DNA from: Scalesia atractyloides
Lineage: Eukaryota; Streptophyta; Magnoliopsida; Asterales; Asteraceae
Direction: 5' to 3'
Assembly: GCA_947069175.1 (NCBI GenBank)
Contig: CAMTDV010000013.1
Location: forward strand, 15,109,001 to 15,173,000
DNA: 64,000 nt
The position numbers and the translations under genes were made by a program. Of the stretch, positions 1-11,650 are shown in pieces; positions within the stretch are counted from its first letter, which is position 1, and the number at the start of each line of letters is the position of its first letter. The notes under the pieces are model-generated. The model made no database searches, had not been told where the DNA came from, and was given only the letters and a program-made list of their open reading frames with translations.

Positions 1-560
1 TCATTCATTAGTTTTAAGCAATAAACACAAATAAACACAAACAAACTTAAACAAGTGTTCATGAACAGAAAAGAACACCCACATATATAAAAAGATATGT
101 AATATACACCACTAATATTTATCAAATATTTTTAGTGGAAATTTTGAAGTATTAAAACAAAATACAAAAAACTAAAAACCCTGATGAACTAGCGAACCAA
201 AATGAACACAAACGAACATTGACAAAACATAAATGACCACGACGTTCACGAACATAAATGAACGAGTGTGGCCTATGTTCATATATTTAACTACACGAAC
301 GAAATTTCATGTGCATGTTGTTTCAATGAACGAGCATAAAGAAATTCCCGCCAAATGATTCACGAACTATTCACTAAACGTTCGATTCGTTTACTAATAC
401 TACCATTTATTTATTCTATCACGTTCCTGTACGATGGCTTACTTTCTTCACTTGCGTGTAGCCTTAAAATACATGTATTGTCATTTGCTTGTGCACATTA
501 CATATTTACTTATAAATTTACTTATAAATTAAACTACAAACTTTAACTAAATGCTCCAGC
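1..560. repeat. GAAC/GTTC-rich dispersed repeat (partial)
   Basis: This stretch is dense in short words such as gttcatgaac, gaacgaac and gttcacgaac on both strands. The same word set fills two elements inside AUG6 introns (46,624-47,105 and 47,855-48,401), so it is read as a third, probably 5'-truncated member of that fold-back MITE family. A 63-residue open frame at 355-546 is low-complexity and is not called a gene. Confidence 0.5.
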
Positions 561-1500
561 CCGGATAAAGGTCCGATGTTTATATGTTTACACTAAAGAT
601 CTTCTTTGTTTAAAAATATCTTAGATTTAGATTTCATGTTAAAGTGGACGACTTCAAATTAGGCAAAAGGGTGTGGTGTTAGGAAGAGAAGGGAGAGAAT
701 ATAGTAATTTAATAAGTTTATTAATGGTAAAATAGTAATTTAGTAATAGTAAAATTAATAAAATAGATTATAATGTGTAATAAGGCTTCTTAATAAAGGT
801 TGGGTAAATATGTAATAAGGCCTTTTAATAAAGGGATATATATAAATGACTCTTAACTATAAGTCGGATAGAGTTAGTGTGGTGGACTAAAATCTGTATA
901 AAATAGAAACCTTGGTATGAAATTGCAAGACATTTGGATTCTGTAAAATATAGCAATAATCGCTAAACCACAGGGACTAAAACTGCAATTTACTCTAGTT
1001 TTAAATCATTGTATACTAATCTATCATCACTATACAAGAACTTAGGATTGTTTCGTCACAATGAAGCAACCCATTGCATCATATGTATGAAATTTACCCA
1101 ATTATCAAACTTAGCGAAAGGCTTTAAATATTTATATACACATGATGATTTCAAGCATCTATAACATAAATATAACATCAATTTCATTATATCATACAAA
1201 AACCCATTTCATGGTAAGTACGAACATGTATTCAAGCCCAAAAATTGTTCAAGTATTTTTCTATTACTATCATGTATGATGATTCTAAACATATGTATAT
1301 CATCAACTACATCATATTATCAAAACTCACTTCATAATCTATTTGTTAGTCACTTACAAGTAATATTACATTAAATATTGCATAATTTATTTATGTCTAA
1401 CGAAATCAATCATACACATACACTTAATTTGGATTATAACCCAACAACCTAATTTCAAGTATTATACTTGTCTCAAATCATGACCTTCACCATTCTAGGT
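561..1500. other. Intergenic, no gene seen
   Basis: AT-rich sequence without a usable reading frame on either strand. The stretch near 960-1,000 (a ...gggactaaaactgcaattt-type sentence) resembles the terminal repeats of Mutator-like elements, but no matching inverted copy was found. Confidence 0.4.
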
Positions 1501-1908
1501 TTTTAAACATACCTTATGATCCCCTCGTCTAGGTGATCGATAATTCATATTCATGCACGAATTAAGGGTCCAATTCCTCCTTCAATATTGATGATCTTTG
1601 AAGAACAAGGGTTTGCCTTATTTTTTTCTCCTAAGGATCGACCTACACATACACACACACTTTGTGTGTTGTGCGTTATATTTTTTATATAAAACCAAAG
1701 TTTCCTTTTGACAACTTTGGTCCCTCAAGTTTGATTTTAATTATAATAGGCTACAGCTCATTATTTTATTACTTATTTACATGTTACCAACTTGGTTAAT
1801 TTGTTCCTAGTTATTTTGTTTACGAGTTAACTTTTACCACTAACGGTACTTTACCCGCTCTTTAGTATTAGCGTGGTTTGATTATTAAAACTCGTTTTGG
1901 GGTGTTAC
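1500..1908 (+). mobile_element. Possible 3' end of a gypsy-type LTR
   Basis: The block ends with ggggtgttaca at about 1,898-1,908, the usual 3' terminus of plant Ty3/gypsy LTRs whose 5' terminus is TGTAACACCCC. No 5' terminus and no target duplication were found, so this would be a truncated LTR. It contains no open reading frame. Confidence 0.35.
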
Positions 1909-2733
1909 AATATTTGGGGTGATTAGCAGTTTTCCAAGGCGAGTTTTGTGTAAGGCTTGTTTTTAGGACAAGAGATTCAAGGTTTTAACATCCCCCACAA
2001 TTAACTTACACATTGTACTCAATGTGTCCCAAATAGGATTTATTTTGATTAAATGTGCAGAAAGTAGGGTAAAATAACAATTTTTAAGGTTATTGATCAC
2101 TGGGCACGGGGGCATGCCTGGTGGACACGGCCGCGTGGCCAAAGTGCCAGTAACAAGGTGTAACAGAAAACTTACAGTATTGTGGACACGGCCCGTGCCA
2201 CCTTTTCTGTAGGAAAAGTTTGCATCAGACATTTGGGCACGGCCCCGTGCTAGAGACTCTATTTTGCTATTTTTGAAGCGTGATGCTCTGGTTTACGTGC
2301 ATGGGGTCATTTTTTCTCGGTTTTCAAATCACTCCACGTGTTACAAAACACCACCCTTTTATTTATAACATCCATTCATTACAAACTAAAGTAAAAGCGA
2401 AAAAGTACAAAATTTTAAAGTCCTAAGATAGATTAGCCTCCTATGGCAAGAAATAAGAACCCTAAAGAACTCTCCCTAGAATAGTCGAGATAACAAAAAC
2501 CCGAAGGTGGTTTCCGATGTTGAAGGGCTTTCGAGCTTTTCCTGAAAGGTGTACCCTCATATGTCGTTGAGTATCTCCTCAATCTCCCTTGGAAGAAAGA
2601 TGAAAGGCTCATCATGCACAACTTCTTGTGGGAGAGGGTTGGCGGTCACCGGAACCTCATGAAATGTGCCTAGAGGTGGTTCCGGTGGGATTTCATCCCA
2701 TCCGGTGGGGACGATGATCTCTTGAGCTAGGTT

Positions 2734-2994
2734 CTAATCTTCTTGTGGGAAGATTGGATCCATGAGAGGTATAGCAAGAACATTCAACCTTTGGTGCAAA
2801 AGGTTGATCTCTTTGAAGCTACTCTCAAGACCCATTGTTAAGTAGTTGACCCGGTCTATTAGGATCTCTTCCACTGATGTCATCTCCTCTATAGCCTCCC
2901 TTAGCACACTAACGTAACGGATAAGAGTAGCCTCGATGGAGGGCCTCCTTCCCCTCCTATTGTTCCCCGAAGTTCCACTGTTTCTGCTTGACAT
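2734..2994 (-). CDS. Short retroelement-derived ORF, unrecognised
   Basis: An 86-residue minus-strand frame begins MSSRNSG and has a basic, Ser/Gly/Arg-rich head (NNRRGRRPS), followed by about 60 residues with regularly spaced hydrophobics that could form a coiled coil. An upstream in-frame Met would add 15 residues; the MSSRNSG start is preferred because that extension looks like non-coding sequence. The frame lies inside the minus-strand LTR element. No known domain is recognised. It could be a small accessory protein of the element or a chance frame. Confidence 0.3.
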   Translation of the reverse strand: MSSRNSGTSGNNRRGRRPSIEATLIRYVSVLREAIEEMTSVEEILIDRVNYLTMGLESSFKEINLLHQRLNVLAIPLMDPIFPQED

Positions 2995-3954
2995 TCTAAG
3001 AAAAACAAGGAAGTTGTCATTCACGCAGAAGATCACCACGGCCCCATGCCTCCAATTCTGTTATGATTTCGAACCTAGAACTCTTTGTTTTAAGTTATTT
3101 TTCCTTGATTTTTGAAAGCTTTGAACGTAAATAACTTGAAACATTGTTTCAAAACATTTATTTTAAGAGAGTTTGGGTTTAAAGTCACTTTTTATGTTGA
3201 TGAAGCTTGAAGCTTTGAAACTTCAAGCTTTCATGGAGGTTGATGTTTGGAGAAGAAGGAAAGAGATAAAAGAAGATAAGAACATTTGATGAAATCTTTT
3301 TAAGAAAATACCTTTTTGGGTATATGTGTAGAATCCGATTAGATCTTTGTCTTTGGAATGAGTCCAAGACATGTTGCCCAATGGCTAACTTTATAGAAAG
3401 TGACAGCCAGTGGCCACGGGCCCGTGCCTGGTAGCACGGCCCCGTGGTCTACAACGGATCAAAACAGCTTTTGGCAGCTAGTGACCACGGGGCGTGTTAG
3501 CAAGGCACGAACCCGTGGTGTCTTAACAGATGGGCACGACCCTGCATTATTTTTGAGATTTATGAAGCTTTGTTTTATTTAAGACATTTTATTTTGTCGG
3601 GTGGCTCTAGACTGGTAGGTGACGGGTGAACCGTAGGAGGATCTTTAAAATGGTTAAATAAGAAAGAAATTGATATGTTTGGTGTTTAAATTGGTGAATC
3701 TAGATTACTACGGTGAACTTAATAATTGCAGGTTAAAGGAGCTAAGGAGGTGCAAAGAAGAAGCATGGAACAAATGGGTGCTTAAAATGGAAGGAATACA
3801 GAGCATAAATGAAGAAAATAATTATTAGAATTGAATAATTAAGAAGATAACATGAAAGAGGATGAAACTATGAGAATGTGGGCGAAAACGACTAAGAAAA
3901 CGGAGTTGAAACGAGAAAGTTATGAAGAAAACAAAATTTCTTAGCTGCAGCCTA

Positions 3955-4085
3955 TCGTAAGCTACGGTAGCTACTGTAAGCTACAGTAGACCCTAACAAA
4001 AAATTGTCACTGTAGCATAGTAGGCAGCTACTGTAGGGTTTTTATGGCCACCGTAAGCTACGGTAGCCACCGTAGCTTACGGTGG
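3955..4085. repeat. Cluster of CTACGGTAGC-type palindromes
   Basis: At least five short inverted repeats built from ctac(g/t)gtagc occur in 130 bp. The last (4,048-4,085) is a perfect hairpin: 17-bp arms beginning CCACCGTAAGC separated by four bases (agcc). Confidence 0.7.
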
Positions 4086-4229
4086 AGTTAGACGCAAAAT
4101 GTGTAACTCCTTTTTAGTTGGTGGTGGGTTGTGACTCTTGGAGATCTTATCATTGTTTTTGGTTCAGAGCTGTTTGAGGGCGAATTTAGGGTGACAAAAC
4201 ACTATTTTGGGCTTTTCCATTATTGTTGT

Positions 4230-4880
4230 TCCATATTTAATTCAATGAACAACGGAATTGAAGTGATGATCAACCGAACGATGTGTGGGTAAGTTCTTGT
4301 ATGTTTTCCCTCAGATTGTAAGGTTTCAAATTGAATGTTTGTGATTGTTTATGTTATTTCTAGAATACATTTTAGTCATTTTGATTATATTACTATGGTG
4401 ATTATGAGTTTGATTTGTAGTTGTTTATATTGTTGAATTTCGTATTCTAAGTCATCAGTTCTTGGTGCCATAGGCAATTAGGATTTATTGGAGGATTCGG
4501 GGTTGGCTATATCAAATTGGTTATCGGGTGACCACCTTGCGTTCTTGTAATCCAAGTACTTGGTCCCCTTTTATCACAATCAAACATATATTCATGAACT
4601 ATGTCTATATAGTTCATCCCAATTAAACTTCAACATTATCGTTCATAGAAACCTGAAACCGGGGGAGAACATATCTTCTCATCTCTAAATCAAAACCTTG
4701 TTAAGTGCTTTTTAGTTAATTATAGTTTTAAAAACCAAACAACCAAATCATTGAAATTATTTTTCTGCATTCTAGTTTTAATTTAGTTATTTTGCAAGCT
4801 ACTTAGTAAACACATTTCCCACAAACTCCCTGTGTTCGATACCTATTTACAACTATCTAATTAGTGTATTTGGTTTATTT
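4230..4880 (+). mobile_element. Plus-sense retroelement leader/LTR-like fragment
   Basis: The phrase ctccctgtgttcgatacc at 4,826-4,845, followed by a T-rich run, is the kind of sequence found near the end of the 5' LTR in many plant Tat/Athila elements. No primer-binding site follows. Instead the sequence continues into a minus-sense frame, so two fragments of opposite polarity appear to be joined near 4,880. Confidence 0.3.
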
Positions 4881-5115
4881 TTGAGTGAGACTTCGACCTC
4901 ATGTCAGTAAGGACAACACCGAAGTGTCGGATGTACCTAATGTGCTTGTGATTTATACGAAAACGCAAGAGGTTGTTGGAAAGTAAGAATCCTAAACTAT
5001 ACGATGGGCGAAAACAACCTTTATTTAACTTATCCGGGTTGTTGTTAAAGAAGGTATGAGTCAAATCGCTCTGGTCTATGTATGCACCAGATGTAGTCGG
5101 TGATGAGTCCGTCAT
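4861..5115 (-). CDS. Retroelement ORF fragment, unrecognised
   Basis: An 84-residue minus-strand frame starting MTDSSPTTSG. It sits about 80 bp after the end of the next minus-strand frame (5,193-5,549), in the gag position of the minus-strand LTR element. No zinc knuckle or other named motif is visible. It is best read as a degraded piece of a gag-like or accessory ORF; the function is unknown. Confidence 0.3.
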   Translation of the reverse strand: MTDSSPTTSGAYIDQSDLTHTFFNNNPDKLNKGCFRPSYSLGFLLSNNLLRFRINHKHIRYIRHFGVVLTDMRSKSHSKINQIH

Positions 5116-5192
5116 GGCACAATCGAAATGGGGATGACTATCTTATTCGTCCTCACAAGCTGTTGAGGTACACGTAGTGGCCTTGGTATCGT

Positions 5193-5549
5193 TTATTTCT
5201 GAATGGGCCCCATCAAGTCTTCTCCATTGTTAGTGTTTTGTAATGAACACCTCATATTCGTCATAAACTCTATTTGTTTTAATTTTTGGAGAATTCTCTT
5301 TTCTATTGGGCATATGTCATTTGAGGTCATGTCTATGTGAAAAGAGGTTTGATCGCATTGAGATAGATGATAGTTATTGTTTTTACTTTCGCCCCTCTTA
5401 AGGTGACTTTCACAGAAAAACGATGGGTCTATTAGGTAATGGGGGTTGAAATTTAGAAAGTAGTATTCTAAATCTCGATGAAACCCACCACATAATTGGC
5501 ACCACTCACCATAAGAGTTGCGGAAATAAAAATAATCAATACCGTACAT
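5193..5549 (-). CDS. First ORF of the minus-strand LTR element
   Basis: A 118-residue minus-strand frame starting MYGIDYFYF about 300 bp downstream of the primer-binding site, where gag would begin. It carries a WCQLCGGFH segment (Cys-x2-Cys followed by His), which is suggestive of a metal-binding knuckle but not a full CCHC. The frame is far shorter than a normal gag (300-500 residues). Most likely it is the remains of gag or a non-autonomous element's small ORF. Confidence 0.4.
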   Translation of the reverse strand: MYGIDYFYFRNSYGEWCQLCGGFHRDLEYYFLNFNPHYLIDPSFFCESHLKRGESKNNNYHLSQCDQTSFHIDMTSNDICPIEKRILQKLKQIEFMTNMRCSLQNTNNGEDLMGPIQK

Positions 5550-5844
5550 GTTTTTGTCAGATGTTATTAACCGCTAAGATCGGACGGTTCTGTTTTGTAG
5601 TTACTGATAGGGAGACACGGCCCTGTGTTGAGTTAACACAGCCCCGTGTCACAGCTACTGTCTGACTAAAACAGTTTTGCCAGCTATTGTTAAGGGCACG
5701 ATCCCGTGTTTAGCTAGCACGGCCCCGTGTTGCAGATGTAGATAGAGAAAAAATGCAAAAAAAAAAGAAAAATCCTAAAAATTAAAAGAAAAAGATAAAA
5801 ATTTGATCCTGCTATTAATTTTAAGCTTCCTTAAAATCCATGTG

Positions 5845-5862
5845 TCCCCGGCAACGGCGCCA
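5845..5862 (-). promoter_or_regulatory. Primer-binding site matching tRNA-Asp
   Basis: The + strand reads tccccggcaacggcgcca, the 3' end of plant tRNA-Asp including CCA. On the minus strand this is TGGCGCCGTTGCCGGGGA, the classic PBS of plant Athila/Tat-type gypsy elements, lying six bases from the LTR edge. It fixes the element's orientation and LTR boundary. Confidence 0.85.
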
Positions 5863-5868
5863 AAAACT

Positions 5869-7567
5869 TGACGTGCGTGCTAGTGTATTATAATTTGGTT
5901 ATATTTTAAGCAATTTTTACTCGTTGATCAAGCTTTAAATTTATAAAACATGATACAATACTACCACTCTACACAAGTTAAGGAAAGTGCACCCATCGTA
6001 GACGTAGTATAGTGATGGTAAGATACCGAGGTCGTCCAAGGACACAAGAGCTTTTAATACTAGTTTATCGTTAATGTCTAATCTAACCAAATTTTGATAA
6101 AAGTTTTTGAAAGTTTTAAAAGGTAAAACTAAATATAAGAACGTAAAGAAATAAAAACAAATAGACAAGAGAGAATCACTTGGTACCAAACCTCTTTTAT
6201 GTATCCTTTGATGATTTCCTCACTTTGGGCTTTTTAAGAGATTATCTTAGTAATAGTGGCATGCCCCTCTTGTGAAGGCGACGCTACCCTCAACCACATT
6301 GGTCTGAGTCAGCAGGGATACAGTCCCGCAAGGTCGGATCATTGAAAGATAATAAATATGTTATTAATGCGAAAAGTGGTAGGCCCCTCTAGTGAAGGTG
6401 ACGTTACCCTCAACCATATTGGTCTGAGTCAACAGGGATACAGTCCCGTAAGGCCGGATAAAGTTTTAATAGTAGTTCATTTATAAGTGGTTTAAGCCGT
6501 TCTTACTTCCCCTGATTTGATGCTATCTTCATCAAGGGAAGTCCTAATAAGCTTGAACCAAGTCCTCACATGATGTATACACTGAACGAGACAAGAACTT
6601 TACCCAAACACCCTTCTAACCGCCCTTCCAGGTAGTTAACGCGCTTTATATAGACCGTAAAAACACGAATGAGTGAATCAACGAAACATGAAGAAATGTT
6701 TAACCAAAGTTCACTTTCAATACAAAAAACTAGTTATTAAATTCATTAATACATACCCAATTAAAATGTTCCAAAGATTAGAAATCAAAAGTAAAACATA
6801 AAAGATTTGTCTTCACCAAGTGATGTAAGAGATTAGCCAAGCATGACCTTTGTTTGATAAGAGCTCTTATAATGAATCTTGGATCCCAAGACTACGACAC
6901 ACTGTAAAAGATGAAATATGGATGATGGTGGTGGGTGTTGGTGTTGTAGTGGTGGTGGAGTGATGACAAGTGTAAGAGAAGTGATTTGCCAAGTGATGCC
7001 TTTCTCTTAAACCAAGCAACTCTATTTATAGCTGGAAACAGAGGGCAGGCACGGCCCAGTGGTCTTCTTTTTCTCTCCCTTCATTAACTGCAGATGTCAG
7101 GTCTTATACCAACACGCCTCGTGGTGTCATGGCACGACCCCGTGGTTAGTGTACTTGCTGTACTACACAGATTCTATGAATCTTAAAATTGACCATGGCC
7201 CGCGTTGGGTTAGCACGACCCCGTGTTTGTTTGTCTTTTGCTGTTGTCTTTTGTTGTTGTCTTTTTCTGCTGAGAATGTTGACTGGGCACGACCCCATGC
7301 CTGGTGGGCACGGCCCCGTGCCTAAGCTTCTGTTCTTGTTATTTTGTTGTTTTGGATGTGGATAGGGGTTCGACAGGTCATGTCAATCCTTCTTCTTTGT
7401 ATTTTTGTTGGTTTCTGCTGTTAATTTGTTCATTTATTCGTTTAAGCTCTTTTGGTCCTGTAATTTAAAAGTAAACAAAGAAACATGCTTTGTCCAACAG
7501 TAATACCGAAAAAGGGTTGATTTTATGCTTTTTGATGTAATTTATATCTTGTGTTTTGCCTACATCA
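5869..7567 (-). mobile_element. LTR (about 1.7 kb) of the minus-strand element
   Basis: The block is bounded by TG (5,869) and CA (7,567) and abuts the PBS. On the minus strand a TATA-like ctataaatag lies near 7,020-7,034, giving a U3 of about 530 bp and an R-U5 of about 1.15 kb. It contains six CACGGCCCCGTG-like palindromes (7,045-7,322) and a tandem duplication (6,255-6,460). No second LTR was found at lower coordinates, so either the 3' half of the element is lost or the partner LTR has diverged beyond recognition by eye. Confidence 0.6.
6255..6460. repeat. Two-unit tandem duplication inside the LTR
   Basis: An approximately 86-bp unit (cccctctngtgaaggngacg ... cagggatacagtcccg) occurs at 6,255-6,340 and again at 6,375-6,460, offset by 120 bp with a few substitutions. 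Confidence 0.8.
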
Positions 7568-8170
7568 ATTGCATTGTTGAATACCTCACCCTGATCTTCT
7601 GGTGGAAGTTACTTTACTTGATTCTTAAGGTTAAACATCCATATTCATGTAAAGTTTGGAGAAAATGTTCCTTTTTTGTTAGGGGTGTTTAGTTGATTGT
7701 TAAGGTTAAATATCCATTTGAGTATTTTTGTTGGTCGGATGAGATTTCAAGAAGCTACTAAAATGTTCCTTTTTTGTTAGGGGTGTTCATTGTAAAGTAC
7801 GGCAAAAATTCTTGGTTGAACTGCTTACTATGGATTCATATAATAACAAAACACATTGAGTGGGTTGACCCCTTAAAAACAATGTTTAAAATTTGTTTAA
7901 AATGGTTAGCCTATATTAAAATGATAAAAGATGATTCATTGGTATGACACATTTATAAAACTTCGTTGGTTTAAAAAATAGAAACAATATATAAATAATA
8001 AAGGTTCAATGGATGGTTCCAAGTCCTAGTTTGTTAGTCAGACGATTCTAAGTCCTAATTTGATATGAAATGTGGGTCTTTATTATGTTATGTAACCCGG
8101 CCCAACCCAACCCAAAAATTCTAGCGTACGGTTGTGAAAATTTAACCACCACAAACTGAACCCATGGGAA
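7568..8170. other. Intergenic, no gene seen
   Basis: No open frame. A phrase containing atgttccttttttgttaggggtgtt is repeated near 7,665-7,695 and 7,760-7,792, so part of this stretch is a small direct duplication. Confidence 0.5.
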
Positions 8171-9360
8171 AAGAATTCTAGGATCCACCACTGGCTGAGT
8201 GCATTCCATGTAAGATGACCCAGTCTAGGATATGGTTGACCTTTGTCCCGGTTGTCAAGCCGTAGGAAGTAAATGGGTTTTCAAGAGGAAAACCGACATG
8301 GATGGAAATGTGCATACCTTTAAAGCAAGGCTTGTCATGAAGGGGTTTCTTAGACCTAAGGAATTGATTATGATGAGATTTACTTCAAGTAGCCATGCTT
8401 AAGTCTATTGGAATTCTGATTGATATTGTTGTGTATTATGATACGAAGTATGGCAAATGATGTTAAAACAACTTTCCTAACTGGATACTTCACTAAGGAC
8501 GCCTATATGGCTCAGCCTGAGGGGTTTTGTGGAGGCAAAGAATCTTGATAAGGTGTGCAAGCTTAATAAACAAGTCTCAATATTCTAAAACGGACGATGA
8601 GAAGAAGAATCACATGCTTCAGCAATTACTTTAATAATGTATGCCATGTTATGCACTAGGATTGATGTATCGTGTTTTTTGAGCATGACGTGTAGATATC
8701 ACATGCTTCAGCAATTAGTTCAATCATTTATGTCATGTTATGCACTAGGATTGATGTATCCTGTGTTTTGAGCATGACGAGTAGATATCAGCAAAATCCA
8801 GGTGGGAGTCACTAGATTATTGTCAAGAACATTTCTACGTGTTTGAAAAGGACCAAGGATATGATCTTGATAGATGGAGGAATGGAAGAGGAGCTTATAG
8901 TAAGTTGTTTTACTGATGCTAGCTTCCAAACTTATCGAGATGATTCTCGCTCTCAAACAAGATTTGTATTCACTATACTTAGAAAAGTTCCAAACAGAGC
9001 ATGGTCGCTCAGTCCACCAACGAGTCTGAATACATTGCAACATCCTGCAAAGGAAGTTGATTAGATGAAGAAGTCCATTGCTGATCTAGAAGTGGTGCCA
9101 AGCAATAAAAGACCGACCAAGATGCTTTGTGACAATCAAGGTGCAAGTGCTTAGGCAAAAGAGCCAAGATTACTTCACAGCACCAAGCATACTCTCAGAA
9201 TATTTCATTATATATGGGAGATATTGAAACATGGAGACATCAAGATAAACAAAGTTGATACATATCAAAATCTAGAATACCCGTTCATTAAGCATATGCC
9301 TCATGCTAAGCATGAGGCACATGTTGATAGGATAGGACTTAGAATGGCTAGAGAGTCGAT
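8171..9360 (+). pseudogene. Ty1/copia pol remnant (reverse transcriptase and RNase H)
   Basis: Conceptual translation across frames gives the fingers region of copia reverse transcriptase (KWVFKRKTDMDGNVH, FKARLV) near 8,270-8,340. It then gives the palm start (MAQPEGF-like, near 8,505-8,530) and, after a gap, copia RNase H signatures: SCFTDASF (8,905-8,930), CDNQGA (9,128-9,146), then the C-terminal KHTLR...FHYI and PFIKHMPHAKHEAHVD block (9,187-9,330). Stops and frameshifts interrupt it throughout, and the YVDD-bearing centre is missing. The piece at 8,620-8,790 is a local duplication (atgcttcagcaatta ... gcactaggattgatgtatc). The element cannot be active. Confidence 0.8.
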
Positions 9361-10545
9361 TTTAGTTGTTTTGGTATTTGGATGTTTTCAAACTATAGCA
9401 GTACATTGTTGTATTTTTATTTTATGGTTAAATGCTATACAAGTACTTGTATCTGTGTTCGAGTTTTAGTACATTTAATCCTTGAATATGTATTCTAATA
9501 TCCGTAGACCATGGGTTTTGTGGAAACAAATTCGTACTAAGACTATTATGAATGTTTGGTTGGTTTTTTAGATAAAGGCTCGTGGGTTGTGGACCAAAAT
9601 TCACGGATATGAATTGGAGAATGTTTATCGGATGTAACTCGCTTCGAAAATATCTTCATGGATCGTCGTCATAAGACGTTTGATATTGGTATGGTCTTTG
9701 TATCCTCATACTTAAGATGCATATTAGAACACACATTTATTGGGTTTTAATAAGGGCAATGATGAAGAATAAATATGATGTTCAATGGGAGTTGTAGATA
9801 GTTGATATAAGATTTTGTTTTATTGCTTATGCGAGATTTTGACGTCCTTGCACCCGATTGATTCGAACTGGTGAAAATACGTGGCCACGTTCAAACAGAA
9901 AATTTGTAAGACCACTTTAAATCTTGATCGAGAATAGAGAATAATTGGACACTATACGGGATTGAGAACTTGATCCATGTCTCAAGTTCAATGGATGTCT
10001 ACAATAGAAAGGATAATCGCCAAGGTTACCACATGTTATTGTACTTGGTTAAGTAAAAGGTTAGTTGAATGCAAGATAACTAGTTGACAACTTTAAAACG
10101 TAATACCACATTATGAGATAATTATCAAAAGGAATATTCCAAAGGCATTTTGGAATATGTCAAATAGAATAAGATTTATGGTTAATCAAGAAATCGAATC
10201 TCTCATCCCGTTACCCACTGTCACCGTCGCCATACACCAACGCCTCTCCGCACGCTCTGTTTTGCGTGCTAATTACGTTTGCGAGCAAAATTTCGAAGTT
10301 GTTCGTATTCAGGTGTAATGAGTGGACTAATCGAAGTAGTTTGATTAGGGTGTTTGTGTCTTGGATCTAGCGATCAGTTCGTCGAACCAAGTTGCAGTTT
10401 GGTTAGCCGGTTTATGTGAAAAGGCATATTTTCGTCAAACACCCCGTGGTTGTGTATTTGTTCTGTTTGGTTTTGCATCTATATCATTGGTGGATAATCC
10501 AAGTTTTGATTGGACTGGTTCATACACATATCTGATTAAATAGTT
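9361..10545 (+). mobile_element. Probable 3' flank/LTR of the copia remnant
   Basis: This directly follows the copia RNase H C-terminus, where a polypurine tract and 3' LTR would lie. No clear TG/CA boundaries or second copy were found, and there is no gene. Assignment is by position only. Confidence 0.3.
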
Positions 10546-11229
10546 GTTTTTTTAAGATACATTGTATGAAACCCCAACAGGGAAACCATAATTTTACCGA
10601 AAATGATTCAAACAAAATGATTCTAAGTGTGGTCTCGATGTTTAATAATTAATATTAATTAACATATTGTTGTAGCGGGCGAAGACGAAAGTGGAACCCC
10701 CGATAGACCAGGATGGACCCACACCAATAAGGGTATTGTGAAGAATGAGCGTATCCACTGACGACGGGTGAAACTTATGTGAGTTTTTTTCCTCTTATAA
10801 AATAAAAGTTTTTTTTTTATATGATTACATATTTTCTTAGAAGCTAACACTTTTATTTTGTTTCGTTAAAACGCAAGAAAGGCTTAGGCCGGGACGTTGG
10901 GTCGTCTTGGGCACCACATAGGTTGATGAAGTCAACAACTCGCCATGGGTTGAGATTTCCGGCGCTAGAAAAAGGACCCCAATTTAAAGGACAGGACCAC
11001 CACCAATCCTCATATACCCTTTCCGGTGAGCCCGAGATGTTCTCCAACACCCGAGATCGTACAACTTTCTTCACAACAACTCGAGGGACAAGTTGTCGAA
11101 CTCGAGGAGCTCACGACCTCACCCATCACTTATTGGCGGAACAAGCCTATGTTGTAGAGAGGCCGAAGTCACGCCATCACATTATATGTCTTGTCCTAAT
11201 GATCCAGTTTTACTATTTTGATCTTTAAC
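10546..11229. other. Unassigned block with overlapping short frames
   Basis: Two frames overlap on opposite strands (10,853-11,074 minus; 10,923-11,228 plus). GC content is higher than in the flanks, which suggests former coding or transposon DNA, but no protein motif is recognisable in either frame. Confidence 0.35.
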
Positions 11230-11429
11230 ATATGTAAAAAACAAATACTCTATTTTTAATTTTATTATAAATAAATAATTTGATGTACAGTTTGTTTGTT
11301 TATTTATATTTTACATGCAATAAAAATATTTTACAAAGTGTAAGAGACTAAAAAAATTTATTATCATATAAAAAGAGTGTAATAAACTAAATAATAATAA
11401 TAATAATTATATAATGACAAATTCATCAG

Positions 11430-11650
11430 TAATCAAAATTTCGTCGGAGAATGGTTCAACGACCCGTCAAACTTTGGTCGTAGAAGAAGCGTCAGGATCC
11501 GTTGGTAAATGCTCAGTTGGTAAAATATGTGGTGTTCCACCGAAAAAAGGTAAATATATCGGTGAGTTATCACCGATGGCGATTACTATCACCGACGGAT
11601 TTCCAACGAATATGTATGTCGGTGATGCCCTTGTTTTCTACGAGTGCACC
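11430..11650. repeat. CCGACGGATTTCC-type motif cluster, possible CACTA subterminal region
   Basis: Many short words of the forms tcgtcgga, caccgacgg, ccaacgaa and gtcggtga occur in both orientations, like the subterminal transposase-binding repeats of plant CACTA (En/Spm) elements. No CACTA terminus could be fixed. Confidence 0.35.

Larger units (their letters stand above)
1909..5844 (-). mobile_element. Internal region of a decayed minus-strand LTR retrotransposon
   Basis: The minus-strand primer-binding site (5,845-5,862) and LTR (5,869-7,567) place the internal part of an LTR element here, read right to left. Short minus-strand frames remain (5,193-5,549; 4,861-5,115; 2,734-2,994; 2,433-2,621), with no protease, reverse transcriptase or integrase motif in any frame. 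The element is therefore a non-autonomous or badly decayed relative of the Athila/Tat group; that placement rests on the primer-binding site only. Palindromes of the form cacggccccgtg recur at 2,100-2,260, 3,410-3,550 and 5,610-5,730. A stretch near 4,230-4,880 has the opposite polarity, so the block is a mosaic. Confidence 0.5.

Noticed and set aside
2433..2621. 62-residue minus-strand ORF
   Set aside because: No Met-context, motif or conservation cue; kept only as part of the retroelement description.
10853..11228. Overlapping ORFs on both strands as a host gene
   Set aside because: No motif in either frame and no splice or promoter context; most likely transposon debris.
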